A stretch of DNA of 64,000 nucleotides, from assembly GCA_963718195.1 (NCBI GenBank), contig CAVQYQ010000005.1, positions 868,001 through 932,000 on the forward strand, given 5' to 3'. The notes beneath the pieces are model-generated. The model made no database searches. It worked only from the letters and a program-made list of their open reading frames with translations, and had not been told where the DNA came from. The position numbers and the translations under genes were made by a program. Positions within the stretch are counted from its first letter, which is position 1, and each line of letters begins with the position of its first letter. Below, piece after piece: positions 35,302-43,908 of this stretch. Source of the stretch: MADRE3 sp963718195 (GTDB taxonomy: Bacteria; Desulfobacterota; Desulfobulbia; Desulfobulbales; Desulfocapsaceae).

Positions 35302-36153
35302 TCAGATCTTCTCGCTTCTGGTGTGGGGGGTATGCTCTTCTATATAGGTCTTTACCTCGTCTGAATAGAGCTGCATGATCGTTTGGATTTGGGAGTTTTC
35401 CATTGAAGAGATCGTGTAATCGTCAATTGAGCGTATTGGTGCAATATCAACCGTTGTACCCGTAATAAATGCGCCACTGATCGCGCTGATTTCCCCACGG
35501 TGCAACAGCTTTTCCTGCACCTGCAGCTGCATAGATCTGCACAGGTTCATGACATGTTTGCGGGTTACCCCGAGCAGGACAGTTTTGGCGGGCGGTGTCA
35601 GGAGCAGACCTTTTTTGAGAAAGAAAATATTGGATCGGCTGCCCTCGGTTATGTTGCCCTGATCATCGACCAACAGCGCTTCATAGGCACCCGTCTGTGC
35701 CCGGACAGCCGCTACCCGGTCACGAAAAGAACTCCCCACTGTCTTTAAATGGGGTTTGGCCCTTTCACCCTGAAACAAAATTGTATGAATTCCCCGGTTA
35801 TGTTCTTCCTGGTTCAAAGATTCAGGTTCAATAAAATAGGTAAGAAAAAAATCCTCACCACCGATCCAGGTCTGGACAAGTTTAACATTGATATTTTCAC
35901 AGCGATTCTTTTCCAGCAGAACACTGATCTCTTCTAATACCTCGTCATCTGACTTAGGTATAGAAGCCCCCAGCAGTTCGGCAGACTGTCTCATCCGCTG
36001 CATGTGTTCCTCGAAAAACAGTGGTACGCCAGCAACGATCTTGGCAACCTCATAGACAGACTGGAGTGTGATCCGGTCAAAAATGCTCATATCCCGAGTT
36101 GATCGCAATTGACGATTCAGAATAAAATAGTCCAGTACCGCTTCTTGCTTCAT
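35302..36153 (-). CDS. Class IV aminotransferase (IlvE/Dat/PabC family)
   Basis: A 283-residue PLP enzyme of fold type IV. The frame extends upstream to 36210, but ATG 36153 (MKQEAVLDYFILN) gives the usual start of the family. The PLP-binding region includes ALLVDDQGNITEGSRSNIFFLK, with the glutamate that contacts the pyridine nitrogen, and VTRKHVMNLCRSM after it. The group includes branched-chain and D-amino-acid aminotransferases and aminodeoxychorismate lyase; sequence alone does not decide between them. Confidence 0.88.
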   Translation of the reverse strand: MKQEAVLDYFILNRQLRSTRDMSIFDRITLQSVYEVAKIVAGVPLFFEEHMQRMRQSAELLGASIPKSDDEVLEEISVLLEKNRCENINVKLVQTWIGGEDFFLTYFIEPESLNQEEHNRGIHTILFQGERAKPHLKTVGSSFRDRVAAVRAQTGAYEALLVDDQGNITEGSRSNIFFLKKGLLLTPPAKTVLLGVTRKHVMNLCRSMQLQVQEKLLHRGEISAISGAFITGTTVDIAPIRSIDDYTISSMENSQIQTIMQLYSDEVKTYIEEHTPHTRSEKI

Positions 36154-36340
36154 ACCATTCACCTGTTTCCCATTAGAGCTGTCAGAGCCAGGGGGACTCA
36201 CAGATACCATCTGGATCCCGTTAACCCACTTTGCTTGCAGACAAATCCACCTGACAGAAAGCTACTATCCAATATAATGCTCCTCTGCAAGAAAAAACAT
36301 CCCTATCTGCAAATGCAATATCAACGGACAGAGGTTTAGG

Positions 36341-36410
36341 AGAGGAACGACCGGGGAAATCCCGTAGGTGAAACGCTACAGGCAGAGGGATAGATCCAGA
36401 TACCGGATCT
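36341..36410. other. Cluster of three short hairpins, unassigned
   Basis: Three adjacent inverted repeats: CGGG/CCCG (36353-36364), GTAG/CTAC (36364-36379) and GATCC/GGATC (36393-36409). They lie in a 400-bp stretch without a gene, upstream of the class IV aminotransferase on the minus strand and downstream of the lysine-rich gene. This could be a structured RNA or terminator debris; no known riboswitch class matches with confidence. Nothing else is seen in 36154-36553. Confidence 0.3.
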
Positions 36411-36553
36411 TTACGATATTGAGAAATGTTTGATTCGATCAGCCATTACCAACGCTGTTTGTACAATGAATGGATGACTGTCATTTTCGAAGGAAATCGG
36501 GGCCAGACACCGGCTCTTAAATCCAGATGGTCTGACCCGGCCAATCTCTGTAC

Positions 36554-36688
36554 TTATTTTTTCTTGCTCTTCTTGCCTTTCTTCTTGTCCTTCTTCTTGT
36601 CCTTCTTCTTGGCCTTTTTCACGTCCTTCGTTTTGCATTCTTTCTTTTTACAACTTTTCTTTTTCTTCTTCTCATCCTTCTTGGCCAT
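36554..36688 (-). CDS. 44-residue lysine-rich small protein
   Basis: A short minus-strand gene with ATG 36688 and AAGGGGG 5 bases upstream. More than half of its 44 residues are lysine, in runs such as KKAKKKDKKKDKKKGKKS, with two cysteines near the middle (SCKKKECK) and no hydrophobic core. It is reminiscent of histone H1-like tails or small nucleic-acid-binding basic peptides. The plus strand of this segment gives a meaningless Phe/Leu/Ser-rich frame. The repetition of AAGAAGGAC units suggests slippage growth. Coding is likely; function is unknown. Confidence 0.6.
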   Translation of the reverse strand: MAKKDEKKKKKSCKKKECKTKDVKKAKKKDKKKDKKKGKKSKKK

Positions 36689-36759
36689 GGTGCCCCCTTC
36701 TGGTTAGTGTTTATTGCGGCGAACAACAGTCAAAACAGATAGACTGCTACTGAATTGAT

Positions 36760-36797
36760 TTGACGCTGAACGAAAATCATCATTTTGCAAAAGGCTC
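36760..36797 (-). mobile_element. End fragment of the MITE family (copy 4)
   Basis: Thirty-eight bases match the GAGCCTTTTGCAAAATGATG end of the element in reverse orientation, with one difference (GACGCTGAACG for GACGTTGAACG). The rest of the element is missing. The fragment ends 6 bp from the outer-membrane protein's stop, so a recombination event or decay has occurred here. Confidence 0.75.
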
Positions 36798-36803
36798 TGT
36801 AAT

Positions 36804-37334
36804 CTAAAAATGAAGTTTGAGACCGATGTTGCCAGTGAATCCGCCTACATCAATGTTTTCTGAAAGGATACCGTCAAGTTCTGCAAATCGATAAAGAGCT
36901 TCACCGAAAAGTATAAATACAGACGTACCCAACTGTACATCCAGTCCTGCACCAATATATCCACCAAATTCCGAGTCTAGATCAAACTCGTCAGAGTTGT
37001 CTACATAGATATATGAAACGCCACCGAGAACATAGGGGTCTACACTGTTATCAGGCATAAAATGTACCTGAATCCCTAAATCAAACGGTATCATTTTCAC
37101 ATCATCAAAGGCAATGCCTGCATCGCTGTCTGAAAAGAAATGGGCTCTCCCATCCAGGAGCAGTGCATCGGTGAAAAGTGGGATGCCGAGTCCGACTCCA
37201 CCACCCCAGGATCCATCAGCATCTTCTTTGCTCCAGTAGCTTCCGTACCCGAAAAGATCAATTGCTGAAGCATTTGAACAACAAAATATAATTGAAACCA
37301 GAAAGCCAAATGACACCATCCTAAAATATTTCAT
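36804..37334 (-). CDS. Predicted outer-membrane beta-barrel protein
   Basis: A 176-residue protein beginning with an export signal (MKYFRMVSFGFLVSIIFCCS, cleavage after SNASA) and then glycine- and aromatic-rich alternating strands typical of small 8-strand barrels (LFGYGSYW, GGVGLGIPLF, YVLGGVSYIYV, GGYIGAGLDVQLG). The last strand ends GNIGLKLHF, with the terminal phenylalanine used by the BAM machinery. ATG 37334 is 9 bases from GGAAGAG; ATG 37340 is also possible. Function unknown; resembles OmpA-N/porin-like proteins. Confidence 0.8.
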   Translation of the reverse strand: MKYFRMVSFGFLVSIIFCCSNASAIDLFGYGSYWSKEDADGSWGGGVGLGIPLFTDALLLDGRAHFFSDSDAGIAFDDVKMIPFDLGIQVHFMPDNSVDPYVLGGVSYIYVDNSDEFDLDSEFGGYIGAGLDVQLGTSVFILFGEALYRFAELDGILSENIDVGGFTGNIGLKLHF

Positions 37335-37808
37335 TTTCATCCACTCTTCCCGCATAAGTTTGTTTTAACAATACTTACTGTATGGCTTAATTTGATTTTT
37401 TTCAAATCTTCAAATTATGACGCCTTCCCATATGTTTTGGGCAAGACCCTTATTTCAATGTTTATTCATCGTGGTCTCGTAAAATAAGAATATATCCGTC
37501 GTAAAATCTTCTCCGAAATAAGAAATCTGGTCGCGATATACATGCCAGTGTTGAATCAGTGATAGTTTTTGCTGGTAAGATACTGAAGTACCATTATTTT
37601 ACCTATATAGCAAAAATTTGCTCAGGATCAAAAAGAGAGGTGCTCGTGTCGATATTCTGACACTAACGATTTTCTTAAATATCCGGAAATAAGACAAACT
37701 CTAGGTATCCACCCGAAAAAGTAACCTCATCGTATCCTTCTATATTCGACCTCTATGTCGATATTGCTGGTGTTGGAATTGGCAACCATCAGTTGTTCGT
37801 TAATCCAT
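37335..37808. other. About 470 bp without a recognisable gene
   Basis: AT-rich sequence between the outer-membrane protein gene and the YqjE-like gene, both on the minus strand. It must carry the promoter of the barrel gene. No RNA, repeat or open frame of note was found. Confidence 0.5.
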
Positions 37809-38303
37809 TCAATCAGTTTCAGGTTTACTTGTTTTTTTCTTTATAGAAGGTACACCTTTAGCGACAGCTCCCATCAGTGGGACTATCACTGATGGGAGAA
37901 GTGCCTCCAACGGATTACGTACAAACCGGCGGACTTCACTTCGTAACTTGGATATTTCTGCCTCAGCCTTTGTCAACTCACTTTCGATATCACTCATTGC
38001 CATATCACGCATCTCCGCAACCATAGCCACTTCCGCAGCAGGCTTGAGCGCACGACCATAGGCAACCAGTAGCGCGGCTAAGGCGATGGCGATTACCCCA
38101 ACGGTAAGTGCTGCCAAGGCATTACCAATATAAGGAGCCAGTGCGAAAAATAGTGAAAGACTAAGCATGATAATGCCGAAAAGAGCCACCAGCCCTGCCA
38201 GGGCATTACATTGGAGTCTCTGGGTGACAAGTCGAAGTTCATTTCGCCTGAGTAGCCGTTCTGAGCGCCATAGGACTTTAAAGCTGCGTATAAAATGTTC
38301 CAT
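37809..38303 (-). CDS. YqjE/phage-holin-like membrane protein
   Basis: A 164-residue protein with two central membrane helices (ALAGLVALFGIIMLSLSLFFALAPYI and ALAALTVGVIAIALAALLVAYG) flanked by charged helices, the layout of YqjE and holin-X-like proteins. AGGAGG precedes ATG 38303 at close spacing. It follows the ElaB/YqjD-like gene by 8 bp. In E. coli, yqjD-yqjE encode membrane proteins linked to ribosome anchoring in stationary phase. The holin name is historical; no phage genes are near. Confidence 0.75.
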   Translation of the reverse strand: MEHFIRSFKVLWRSERLLRRNELRLVTQRLQCNALAGLVALFGIIMLSLSLFFALAPYIGNALAALTVGVIAIALAALLVAYGRALKPAAEVAMVAEMRDMAMSDIESELTKAEAEISKLRSEVRRFVRNPLEALLPSVIVPLMGAVAKGVPSIKKKTSKPETD

Positions 38304-38311
38304 TACTCCTC

Positions 38312-38599
38312 CTATCTGCGACTAAAGAGATGTCCCACGATGATTCCAATTGCAAATGTAGCGAGCAAGGTCAGCGCCGGGCGTTCACGCGCAGTCTCTT
38401 CGATCTCCTTGAGATATATTTCAAGTTGGTCTGAAATATCATAGTCTTCACTTCCGGCTTTGGCAGCTGTTTCGCTCTCCGCCAACCGTCTGGCATCTTT
38501 TTCTTCAGTCGAACGAGCCCGCTTGCGGCTTTCCGCCATTTCAGCCACTTCGCGCTTCAATGATTTCAGATCACCAGGGATTTCAGATGTAGTGCTCAT
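38312..38599 (-). CDS. ElaB/YqjD-like ribosome-associated membrane protein (DUF883-like)
   Basis: A 95-residue protein: an N-terminal charged coiled coil (GDLKSLKREVAEMAESRKRARS...), then a single C-terminal membrane helix with RPALTLLATFAIGIIVGHLFSRR, the typical DUF883 ending. The frame continues to 38650, but ATG 38599 has GGAGG 8 bases upstream. E. coli homologues bind ribosomes and anchor to the inner membrane in stationary phase or stress. It forms an operon with the YqjE-like gene. Confidence 0.82.
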   Translation of the reverse strand: MSTTSEIPGDLKSLKREVAEMAESRKRARSTEEKDARRLAESETAAKAGSEDYDISDQLEIYLKEIEETARERPALTLLATFAIGIIVGHLFSRR

Positions 38600-38836
38600 T
38601 AGTTCAGCCTCCTTCGATTTCGGTGGTGATGATTTACTCGTCAAGGCCACTATTTTCCACTAGCGTACCTTTACGAAGCTATCTTCCTTGGCAAGATTAT
38701 TTGTGCTGTGATCGCGATGAAAGAATAGCCAATTAACCGACTCATGTAACTATAAAAGCTTCTTCGTTGCTTATTGCTCCTATTTGAACGAGACATTAAC
38801 TTTTAAGGGGCATGGGATAGTTAATGGCGCTGCTGA

Positions 38837-39064
38837 GTTGATGATACAATTCATGATTATCTTCCTGCTGATGTCATAGTCTCTGCAACGGGTCATGGAA
38901 TTAACTATCATCAGAACAAAGATAATCAATAGCTTCTGTCATCTCCACCAGAGAATGATTCGCCTGAGGATGAGATTCGGCTTGGCATTATGGCGACATG
39001 GGGCTACAATCCTGACCATATTCAATATGGATATGCAGTTCTTACTTGTACTCAAGAAAAGTAA
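38837..39064 (+). pseudogene. Possible remnant of a small protein gene with internal TAG
   Basis: One frame in this 512-bp gap reads like a soluble protein: DDTIHDYLPADVIVSATGHG then INYHQNKDNQ, a TAG at 38930-38932, then SSPPENDSPEDEIRLGIMAT and WGYNPDHIQYGYAVLTCTQEK up to TAA at 39062-39064. No start codon or ribosome site opens the frame; ATG 38824 is in another frame. This is most likely a decayed gene with a nonsense codon and a lost start. Confidence 0.35.
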
Positions 39065-39111
39065 TTCGTATTGGCGTTGTACCACTGCTCATCTCTTGAC
39101 AGGAATCTCAA

Positions 39112-40329
39112 ATGGTCCTCCAGAAGACAGACCTGCTTTTTTCTCAAAGATCTCGCTTATTGAAACCCTCGGCAATTGGGGAAATTCATAAACTCCTTGA
39201 GATGCCCGGTATGCGCTCACTTGCTGGAGCCTGGCCAGACTCGGCTGTTTTTCAGACTCGGGAGATAGCGGATATAATAGTAAAATTATTGGCTGACAAA
39301 GACAATTCGGTGCTTCAATACGGCTCTACCAGCGGTTATCCCGGGCTGCGGCAGGCCCTGGCCAAAATGGCAGACCAAAACCATGGAATCAACTGCACAC
39401 CTGAGCAGATAATAATCACTGCCGGATCTGCACAGGGGCTTGACCTGGCTTGCCGCATATTTCTCGATCCTGAAGATATCGTCATGGTCGGCCTTCCCAG
39501 TTATTTCGGAGGCACCGGTACAATCACTTCCTATGGCGCACAAAATGTCGGCATACCAGTAGACAAAAACGGTATGCAGACTGATGTCTTGGAAGAGACG
39601 CTGGCCATGCTTGAAAAAGACGGTAAATCGGTAAAAGCTGTTTATGTCATTCCCAATTTTCAAAATCCGACCGGCACCACCCTGAGCCTGAGCAGGCGTA
39701 ACAAACTCCTGGAATTGGCAGATCAATTCAATTTCATGATCTTTGAAGATGATCCCTATGGCGAACTACGTTTTGAAGGCGATCACCTGCCATCTCTGAT
39801 GGCACTCGATGAGACGGGCCGTGTCCTTCATTTTCGTTCTGCTTCCAAGACATTCTCGCCAGGGATGCGACTGGCATGGTGCGCAGGACCTGCCGATATA
39901 ATTGTCAAGCTCGATCTTGCCAAGCAATTTTCAGATATTTCAACCAACACATTAGCCCAGGTTGTGCTGCTGGAGATGATTAACAGTGGAGCCTTTTACC
40001 GGGGTATTGAAGATAATATAGACTATTACCGTCAAAAACGTGATCTCATGCTTGACCTGATGGAACAACACTTTCCACCGCTGGTTTCCTGGACCAAACC
40101 TTCAGGTGGCTTTTTCACCTTTGTAACCCTGCCGGAAGCTTTTAGTGCAGATGAGCTTTTACTCGATGCGCTGCAACAGAAAATTGCCTTTGTCACGGGA
40201 TCGTCTTTTTTTGTTGACAGCAGTGGCAATAACACCTTCCGACTCTCCTATTCCCAGGCCGGTGCTGAAGATATCAAAACGGCAATTCCGGCCCTGGGCA
40301 CATTGATTAAAAAGCGTCTTAACGGGTAG
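39112..40329 (+). CDS. PLP-dependent aminotransferase (2-aminoadipate/MocR-catalytic type)
   Basis: A 405-residue fold-type I aminotransferase like LysN (2-aminoadipate aminotransferase) and the catalytic half of MocR regulators, but without a GntR domain. Key features: FSQRSRLLKPSAIGEIHKLL near the N-terminus, YGSTSGYPGLRQALAKM, VIPNFQNPTGTTLS, the glutamate/aspartate DDPYGELRF region, and the Schiff-base lysine in FRSASKTFSPGMRLAW. Start ATG 39112 gives a normal N-terminus although the ribosome site is weak. It probably forms an operon with the alcohol dehydrogenase, suggesting amino-acid-to-alcohol or keto-acid metabolism. Confidence 0.9.
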   Translation: MVLQKTDLLFSQRSRLLKPSAIGEIHKLLEMPGMRSLAGAWPDSAVFQTREIADIIVKLLADKDNSVLQYGSTSGYPGLRQALAKMADQNHGINCTPEQIIITAGSAQGLDLACRIFLDPEDIVMVGLPSYFGGTGTITSYGAQNVGIPVDKNGMQTDVLEETLAMLEKDGKSVKAVYVIPNFQNPTGTTLSLSRRNKLLELADQFNFMIFEDDPYGELRFEGDHLPSLMALDETGRVLHFRSASKTFSPGMRLAWCAGPADIIVKLDLAKQFSDISTNTLAQVVLLEMINSGAFYRGIEDNIDYYRQKRDLMLDLMEQHFPPLVSWTKPSGGFFTFVTLPEAFSADELLLDALQQKIAFVTGSSFFVDSSGNNTFRLSYSQAGAEDIKTAIPALGTLIKKRLNG

Positions 40330-40374
40330 TGCCCGTGCTGGTTACCCCCAAACAATCAACTCTATGGTGCCAAC

Positions 40375-41415
40375 GTGAAAGCTGCATACTACGAAGCGTT
40401 TCAGAGACCACTCTCATTAGAATATCTTGATGATCCCACCCCGGAAGCAGACGGGGTCGTCATAGAAGTAAAGGCTACCGGCCTCTGCCGAAGCGACTGG
40501 CACGGCTGGATGGGACATGACCCTGACATACATCTCCCCCATGTTCCTGGCCATGAACTGGCAGGTGTTGTACTGGAAACCGGTAACCAGGTGAGAAACT
40601 GGAAACGGGGTGATCGGGTGACCCTCCCCTTTGTCTGTGGGTGTGGTTTCTGTGGAGAGTGTGCCAGCGGTAATCACCAGGTATGCGACCACCAGTTCCA
40701 ACCCGGGTTTACTCACTGGGGCTCTTTTGCTCAGTTCGTTGCAATCAATTATGCCGACAATAACCTGGTCCGGCTGCCGGAAGAAATCGATTTTACAACG
40801 GCAGCCAGTCTGGGGTGCCGTTTTACCACCTCATTCAGGGCCGTCGTTGCGCAGGGAAGAACCAGGGCAGGTCAATGGGTTGCAGTGCATGGATGCGGCG
40901 GTGTCGGGCTTTCCGCGATAATGATTGCCAATGCACTCGGTGCCAACGTAATCGCCGTTGATATTGAGGACAGTAAGCTGGGGATGGCAACCTCTGTCGG
41001 TGCCCTGGCAACAGTCAACAGCAAAAATGTTCCGGACCTTGTTGAAGCGGTGAAAGAGTTGACGGGAGGCGGCGTTCATGTCTCTATCGATGCTCTGGGA
41101 CACCCAGACACCTGCTTCAACTCAGTGGCCAATCTGCGAAAACGGGGCAAACACATCCAGGTCGGTTTAATGCTGGGTGACCATTGCCACCCGGCGGTGC
41201 CCATGGACCAGGTAATAGCCAACGAACTGGAAATACTAGGTAGTCACGGGATTCAGGCCCATAAATTTGCAGACATATTTGCCATGATTCGCGCCGGCAC
41301 ATTGCAGCCTGAAAAATTGATTGGTAAGAGGATCACCCTGGAGGAGTCACTTCAGGCGTTGGTGAATATGGATAATTTTGAGCATACTGGAGTTACCGTT
41401 ATTGATCAGTTCTGA
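40375..41415 (+). CDS. Zinc-dependent alcohol dehydrogenase
   Basis: A 346-residue medium-chain dehydrogenase. The catalytic zinc region is ATGLCRSDWHGWMGHDP and HVPGHELAGVVLETGNQV. The structural zinc loop has cysteines in CGCGFCGECASGNHQVCD. The NAD(P) site reads VAVHGCGGVGLSAIMIANALG. Start is GTG 40375. The 45-bp gap to the upstream aminotransferase suggests cotranscription. The substrate is unknown. Confidence 0.92.
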   Translation: MKAAYYEAFQRPLSLEYLDDPTPEADGVVIEVKATGLCRSDWHGWMGHDPDIHLPHVPGHELAGVVLETGNQVRNWKRGDRVTLPFVCGCGFCGECASGNHQVCDHQFQPGFTHWGSFAQFVAINYADNNLVRLPEEIDFTTAASLGCRFTTSFRAVVAQGRTRAGQWVAVHGCGGVGLSAIMIANALGANVIAVDIEDSKLGMATSVGALATVNSKNVPDLVEAVKELTGGGVHVSIDALGHPDTCFNSVANLRKRGKHIQVGLMLGDHCHPAVPMDQVIANELEILGSHGIQAHKFADIFAMIRAGTLQPEKLIGKRITLEESLQALVNMDNFEHTGVTVIDQF

Positions 41416-41680
41416 GGTAGACCAGCATGTATTGGATATCATATCATTTCAATGCTGACGGCCTGGAGTTATCCTGAAAAAATGGATGAAAAAGAGACAG
41501 CTCTGTACGAAAATTGTTGTCAAATGTGTTAATTTTTACTTGGGTGCTGCTTTGAAAGGTATGGGTAACTCTGGCTGGAAAGGGCCAATTTTATGAGCCC
41601 CGAATAAGGCAATTGATTATCAATAGTTATCCAAGGACAAGACGTACATTTATGCAAAAGCTACTGCCGCCGAGAGGACG

Positions 41681-42430
41681 ATGGCATTACCTGGACTCAA
41701 TGGCATGAAAAAGGAAATTACTCTTTTTATTCTTATACCAATAGCGATTAATGCACTGTCGTTAGGTCTCTATTATTCCGGTGTTTATGGTCTGCAGCAA
41801 ATTGTAGCGCCAGAAGTGACACGTCTGCTGCCAATGTCCTATCGTGAATTTGGCCTCGTGGAGCAGTTGCAGAACATATTTCTTCTGGCAATAGTCATCC
41901 TGTTTGCAATAGCGATTATCAAGCGAAGAGGGGTAGCTGAAAGGTTATTCTTTCTGTCAGGTTTGCTTGTTATGCTTTTCCTGTTGCTCGAGGAAATTGA
42001 TTATGGACTTCATTTCTACCATTATTTTTTTGATGGGCGTTTTGAATTACCCCGTTTAAACTGGCACAATCAGCATACCTTCAGTGATTATGAAAATGGC
42101 AGATACCTGAGAAAGATCAGTGATTTTTTAAGTATCCTCCTGTTTATAATAGTACCATTGCTCAGTTTGAAAATTAATTTCAAACAGCTCAAACCCCTGA
42201 TTCCTTCTTTGTGGTTTATTCCCGCGCTGATTGTCTCGGCCTTGTGTTCATCTGTTGCCCATTTCCTCGAAGATAGCGGATTCGGTATCATCGACGGCAC
42301 TAATGGCTTTCTGGATGGAAATGTTTCTGAGTTCAGAGAAACAACTTCTTATTATATCTATTTATTATACGCAATACAGCTGACAAAAACGGTCTGGTTC
42401 ACCGATAAGGCCACGACAAGTCAGATTTGA
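41681..42430 (+). CDS. Hypothetical multi-pass membrane protein
   Basis: A 249-residue protein with about six hydrophobic helices (ITLFILIPIAINALSLGLYY, NIFLLAIVILFAIAII, FFLSGLLVMLFLLLEEIDYG, and more) and charged loops rich in His, Asp and Tyr (DYGLHFYHYFFDGRF; NWHNQHTFSDYENGR; SVAHFLEDSGFG). The conserved-looking acidic/histidine positions within or next to helices could bind metal or a lipid headgroup. I do not recognise the family. ATG 41681 follows GAGAGGACG; a start at the later MKKEIT is possible. Confidence 0.65.
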   Translation: MALPGLNGMKKEITLFILIPIAINALSLGLYYSGVYGLQQIVAPEVTRLLPMSYREFGLVEQLQNIFLLAIVILFAIAIIKRRGVAERLFFLSGLLVMLFLLLEEIDYGLHFYHYFFDGRFELPRLNWHNQHTFSDYENGRYLRKISDFLSILLFIIVPLLSLKINFKQLKPLIPSLWFIPALIVSALCSSVAHFLEDSGFGIIDGTNGFLDGNVSEFRETTSYYIYLLYAIQLTKTVWFTDKATTSQI

Positions 42431-42491
42431 TACAATGATGCAGTTCCTGCAACTGCGCTTTGATATCCATTGCCGCTATGTTTACAGATCA

Positions 42492-43466
42492 TTACATCCA
42501 CCTCTTTCTTCTAAAAAGAAAAAGTAAAACAAGGGCAATAATACCCAGTAATCCGACAAAAATTGCGAAGGCGAATCTACTCTCGGAGCCGGGAATACCA
42601 CCGACATTTATGCCGAACAATCCGGTTAAAAAACCAAGCGGTAAAAATATCGTGGTAATTAACGACAAGAGGTACATCCTGCTGTTGAGTTGTTCAGACA
42701 GTTTGCTCACAAGCTCTTCATGAATTACCATTGCCCGTTCTCTGATTGCATCAAGATTCTCAATATACCTGAGGAGATGATCTGTAACTTCACGTGAATG
42801 GATTCTGTCAGCATCCTTGAACCACGATATTTTCTCATCATAAAGCCGATACATTGCTTCCCGTTGAGGGGAGAGATATCTCCTGAGCACGATCGACTCG
42901 CGCCTGATGGTGAACAGTTGGCGGCGAATCGCTGAATCACCGGTGTCGAGTACCTGTTCTTCGAGATTGGCAAGCAGATCTTCAATATCCTCGATGGTCG
43001 GTCCCATCCTGCTGATCAGCTGTCTTGCAAGCTCGACAATAAACTCCGAGGAGTTGCATGGGCCGTTACCGTTCTCCAGCAAGACGGTTATATCAGCAAT
43101 CGATAGAAGAGATCGTCTGATGGTGGTGATAATCAAAGACTCGTTGGCCCACAACCGCACACCGATCATGTCTTCCGGGTCCGAGTGCGGATTGAGGTTA
43201 ACACCACGCAGAGCAAGAAGAAGAGCGTTATTGATGGCTGTTACTCGCGGGCGCGTATCTTCAGTCAAGAGGAATGCTTGAGATACCGTATCCAGGTGTT
43301 GATTTTCATTTCTGATCCATTCTACCGACAGAGGGGAGGAATAGTCAAAATGAAGCCAGAGGACACCTTTAGACGGGTCCCAGTCATCAACCGCTTGCTC
43401 AGTCAATGCTTTTGCACTTCCCACCCCGTCAAGCAAAAGGGCATGCAGCAGTCCCGGTTTTTTCAT
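42492..43466 (-). CDS. zntB: Zinc transporter ZntB (CorA family)
   Basis: A 324-residue CorA-superfamily channel. The C-terminus has two helices with TGLFGINVGGIPG between them, the form of the GMN selectivity loop used by ZntB (G-x-N). The long cytoplasmic helical funnel is visible before it (QLFTIRRESIVLRRYLSPQREAMYRL...). ATG 43466 (MKKPGLLHALLLDG) has GAGAGGA upstream; the open frame to 43541 adds an unlikely leader. E. coli ZntB is 327 residues and moves Zn2+ coupled to protons. Confidence 0.9.
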   Translation of the reverse strand: MKKPGLLHALLLDGVGSAKALTEQAVDDWDPSKGVLWLHFDYSSPLSVEWIRNENQHLDTVSQAFLLTEDTRPRVTAINNALLLALRGVNLNPHSDPEDMIGVRLWANESLIITTIRRSLLSIADITVLLENGNGPCNSSEFIVELARQLISRMGPTIEDIEDLLANLEEQVLDTGDSAIRRQLFTIRRESIVLRRYLSPQREAMYRLYDEKISWFKDADRIHSREVTDHLLRYIENLDAIRERAMVIHEELVSKLSEQLNSRMYLLSLITTIFLPLGFLTGLFGINVGGIPGSESRFAFAIFVGLLGIIALVLLFLFRRKRWM

Positions 43467-43908
43467 AGTTATCCTCTCACCCTCCATGGGATATGATATC
43501 TCAATCCTGCTTTCTGATGCTGTGTTCATATTTTCAAGCACAGAAGAATCAAAATGTTATGAATATCCACGCTCACCCCGCCCAGGCTTTTTAAAGAGTC
43601 TGGCCCTGATATTGTACGCGATTCTTGTCGCTCGGGTCTTTTGTTCTATCTATTATCATCAAACTATAATTCTATCACATGAAAAGCATCCTCGAAGCTG
43701 AGAAACAATTATGGACTAACACCAGAAGCAGCTGTCTTGGGTAACAAATTCTAAAACCACAGGATTGCTCCGGATGATCAGTTGCAACAAACAGTCTTGC
43801 ACCTCCTTTGGCAGTCAGCAAAGCACTTTCTGGCATAACTTGCTATATTATGGGAATACAACGTTTGCTCGCCTGGTTTAAATTCAATTAGCAGGGGTAC
43901 ATAAAAAC
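43467..43908. other. 442-bp divergent spacer between zntB and mgtE
   Basis: No gene found. An AT-rich TTGCTATATTATGG patch around 43840-43855 may be a -10 region for mgtE. No Mg2+ riboswitch (M-box) pattern was recognised. Confidence 0.4.

Noticed and set aside
36341..36410. Glycine-type riboswitch
   Set aside because: A few short strings resemble it, but the conserved core and pairing order are not present.
36426..36707. 93-residue plus-strand frame rich in Phe and Leu
   Set aside because: It is the complement of the lysine-rich gene; the minus strand has the ribosome site and the codon periodicity.
37809..38303. Holin annotation implying a prophage
   Set aside because: Two-helix YqjE-like proteins are often so named; no phage genes occur in the window.
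38930..38932. TAG as pyrrolysine codon
   Set aside because: The frame has no start codon or recognised methyltransferase context.
41430..41450. GGATATCATATCATT resembles the GntR operator
   Set aside because: It lies downstream of the alcohol dehydrogenase with no matching symmetrical arm and no linked gene.
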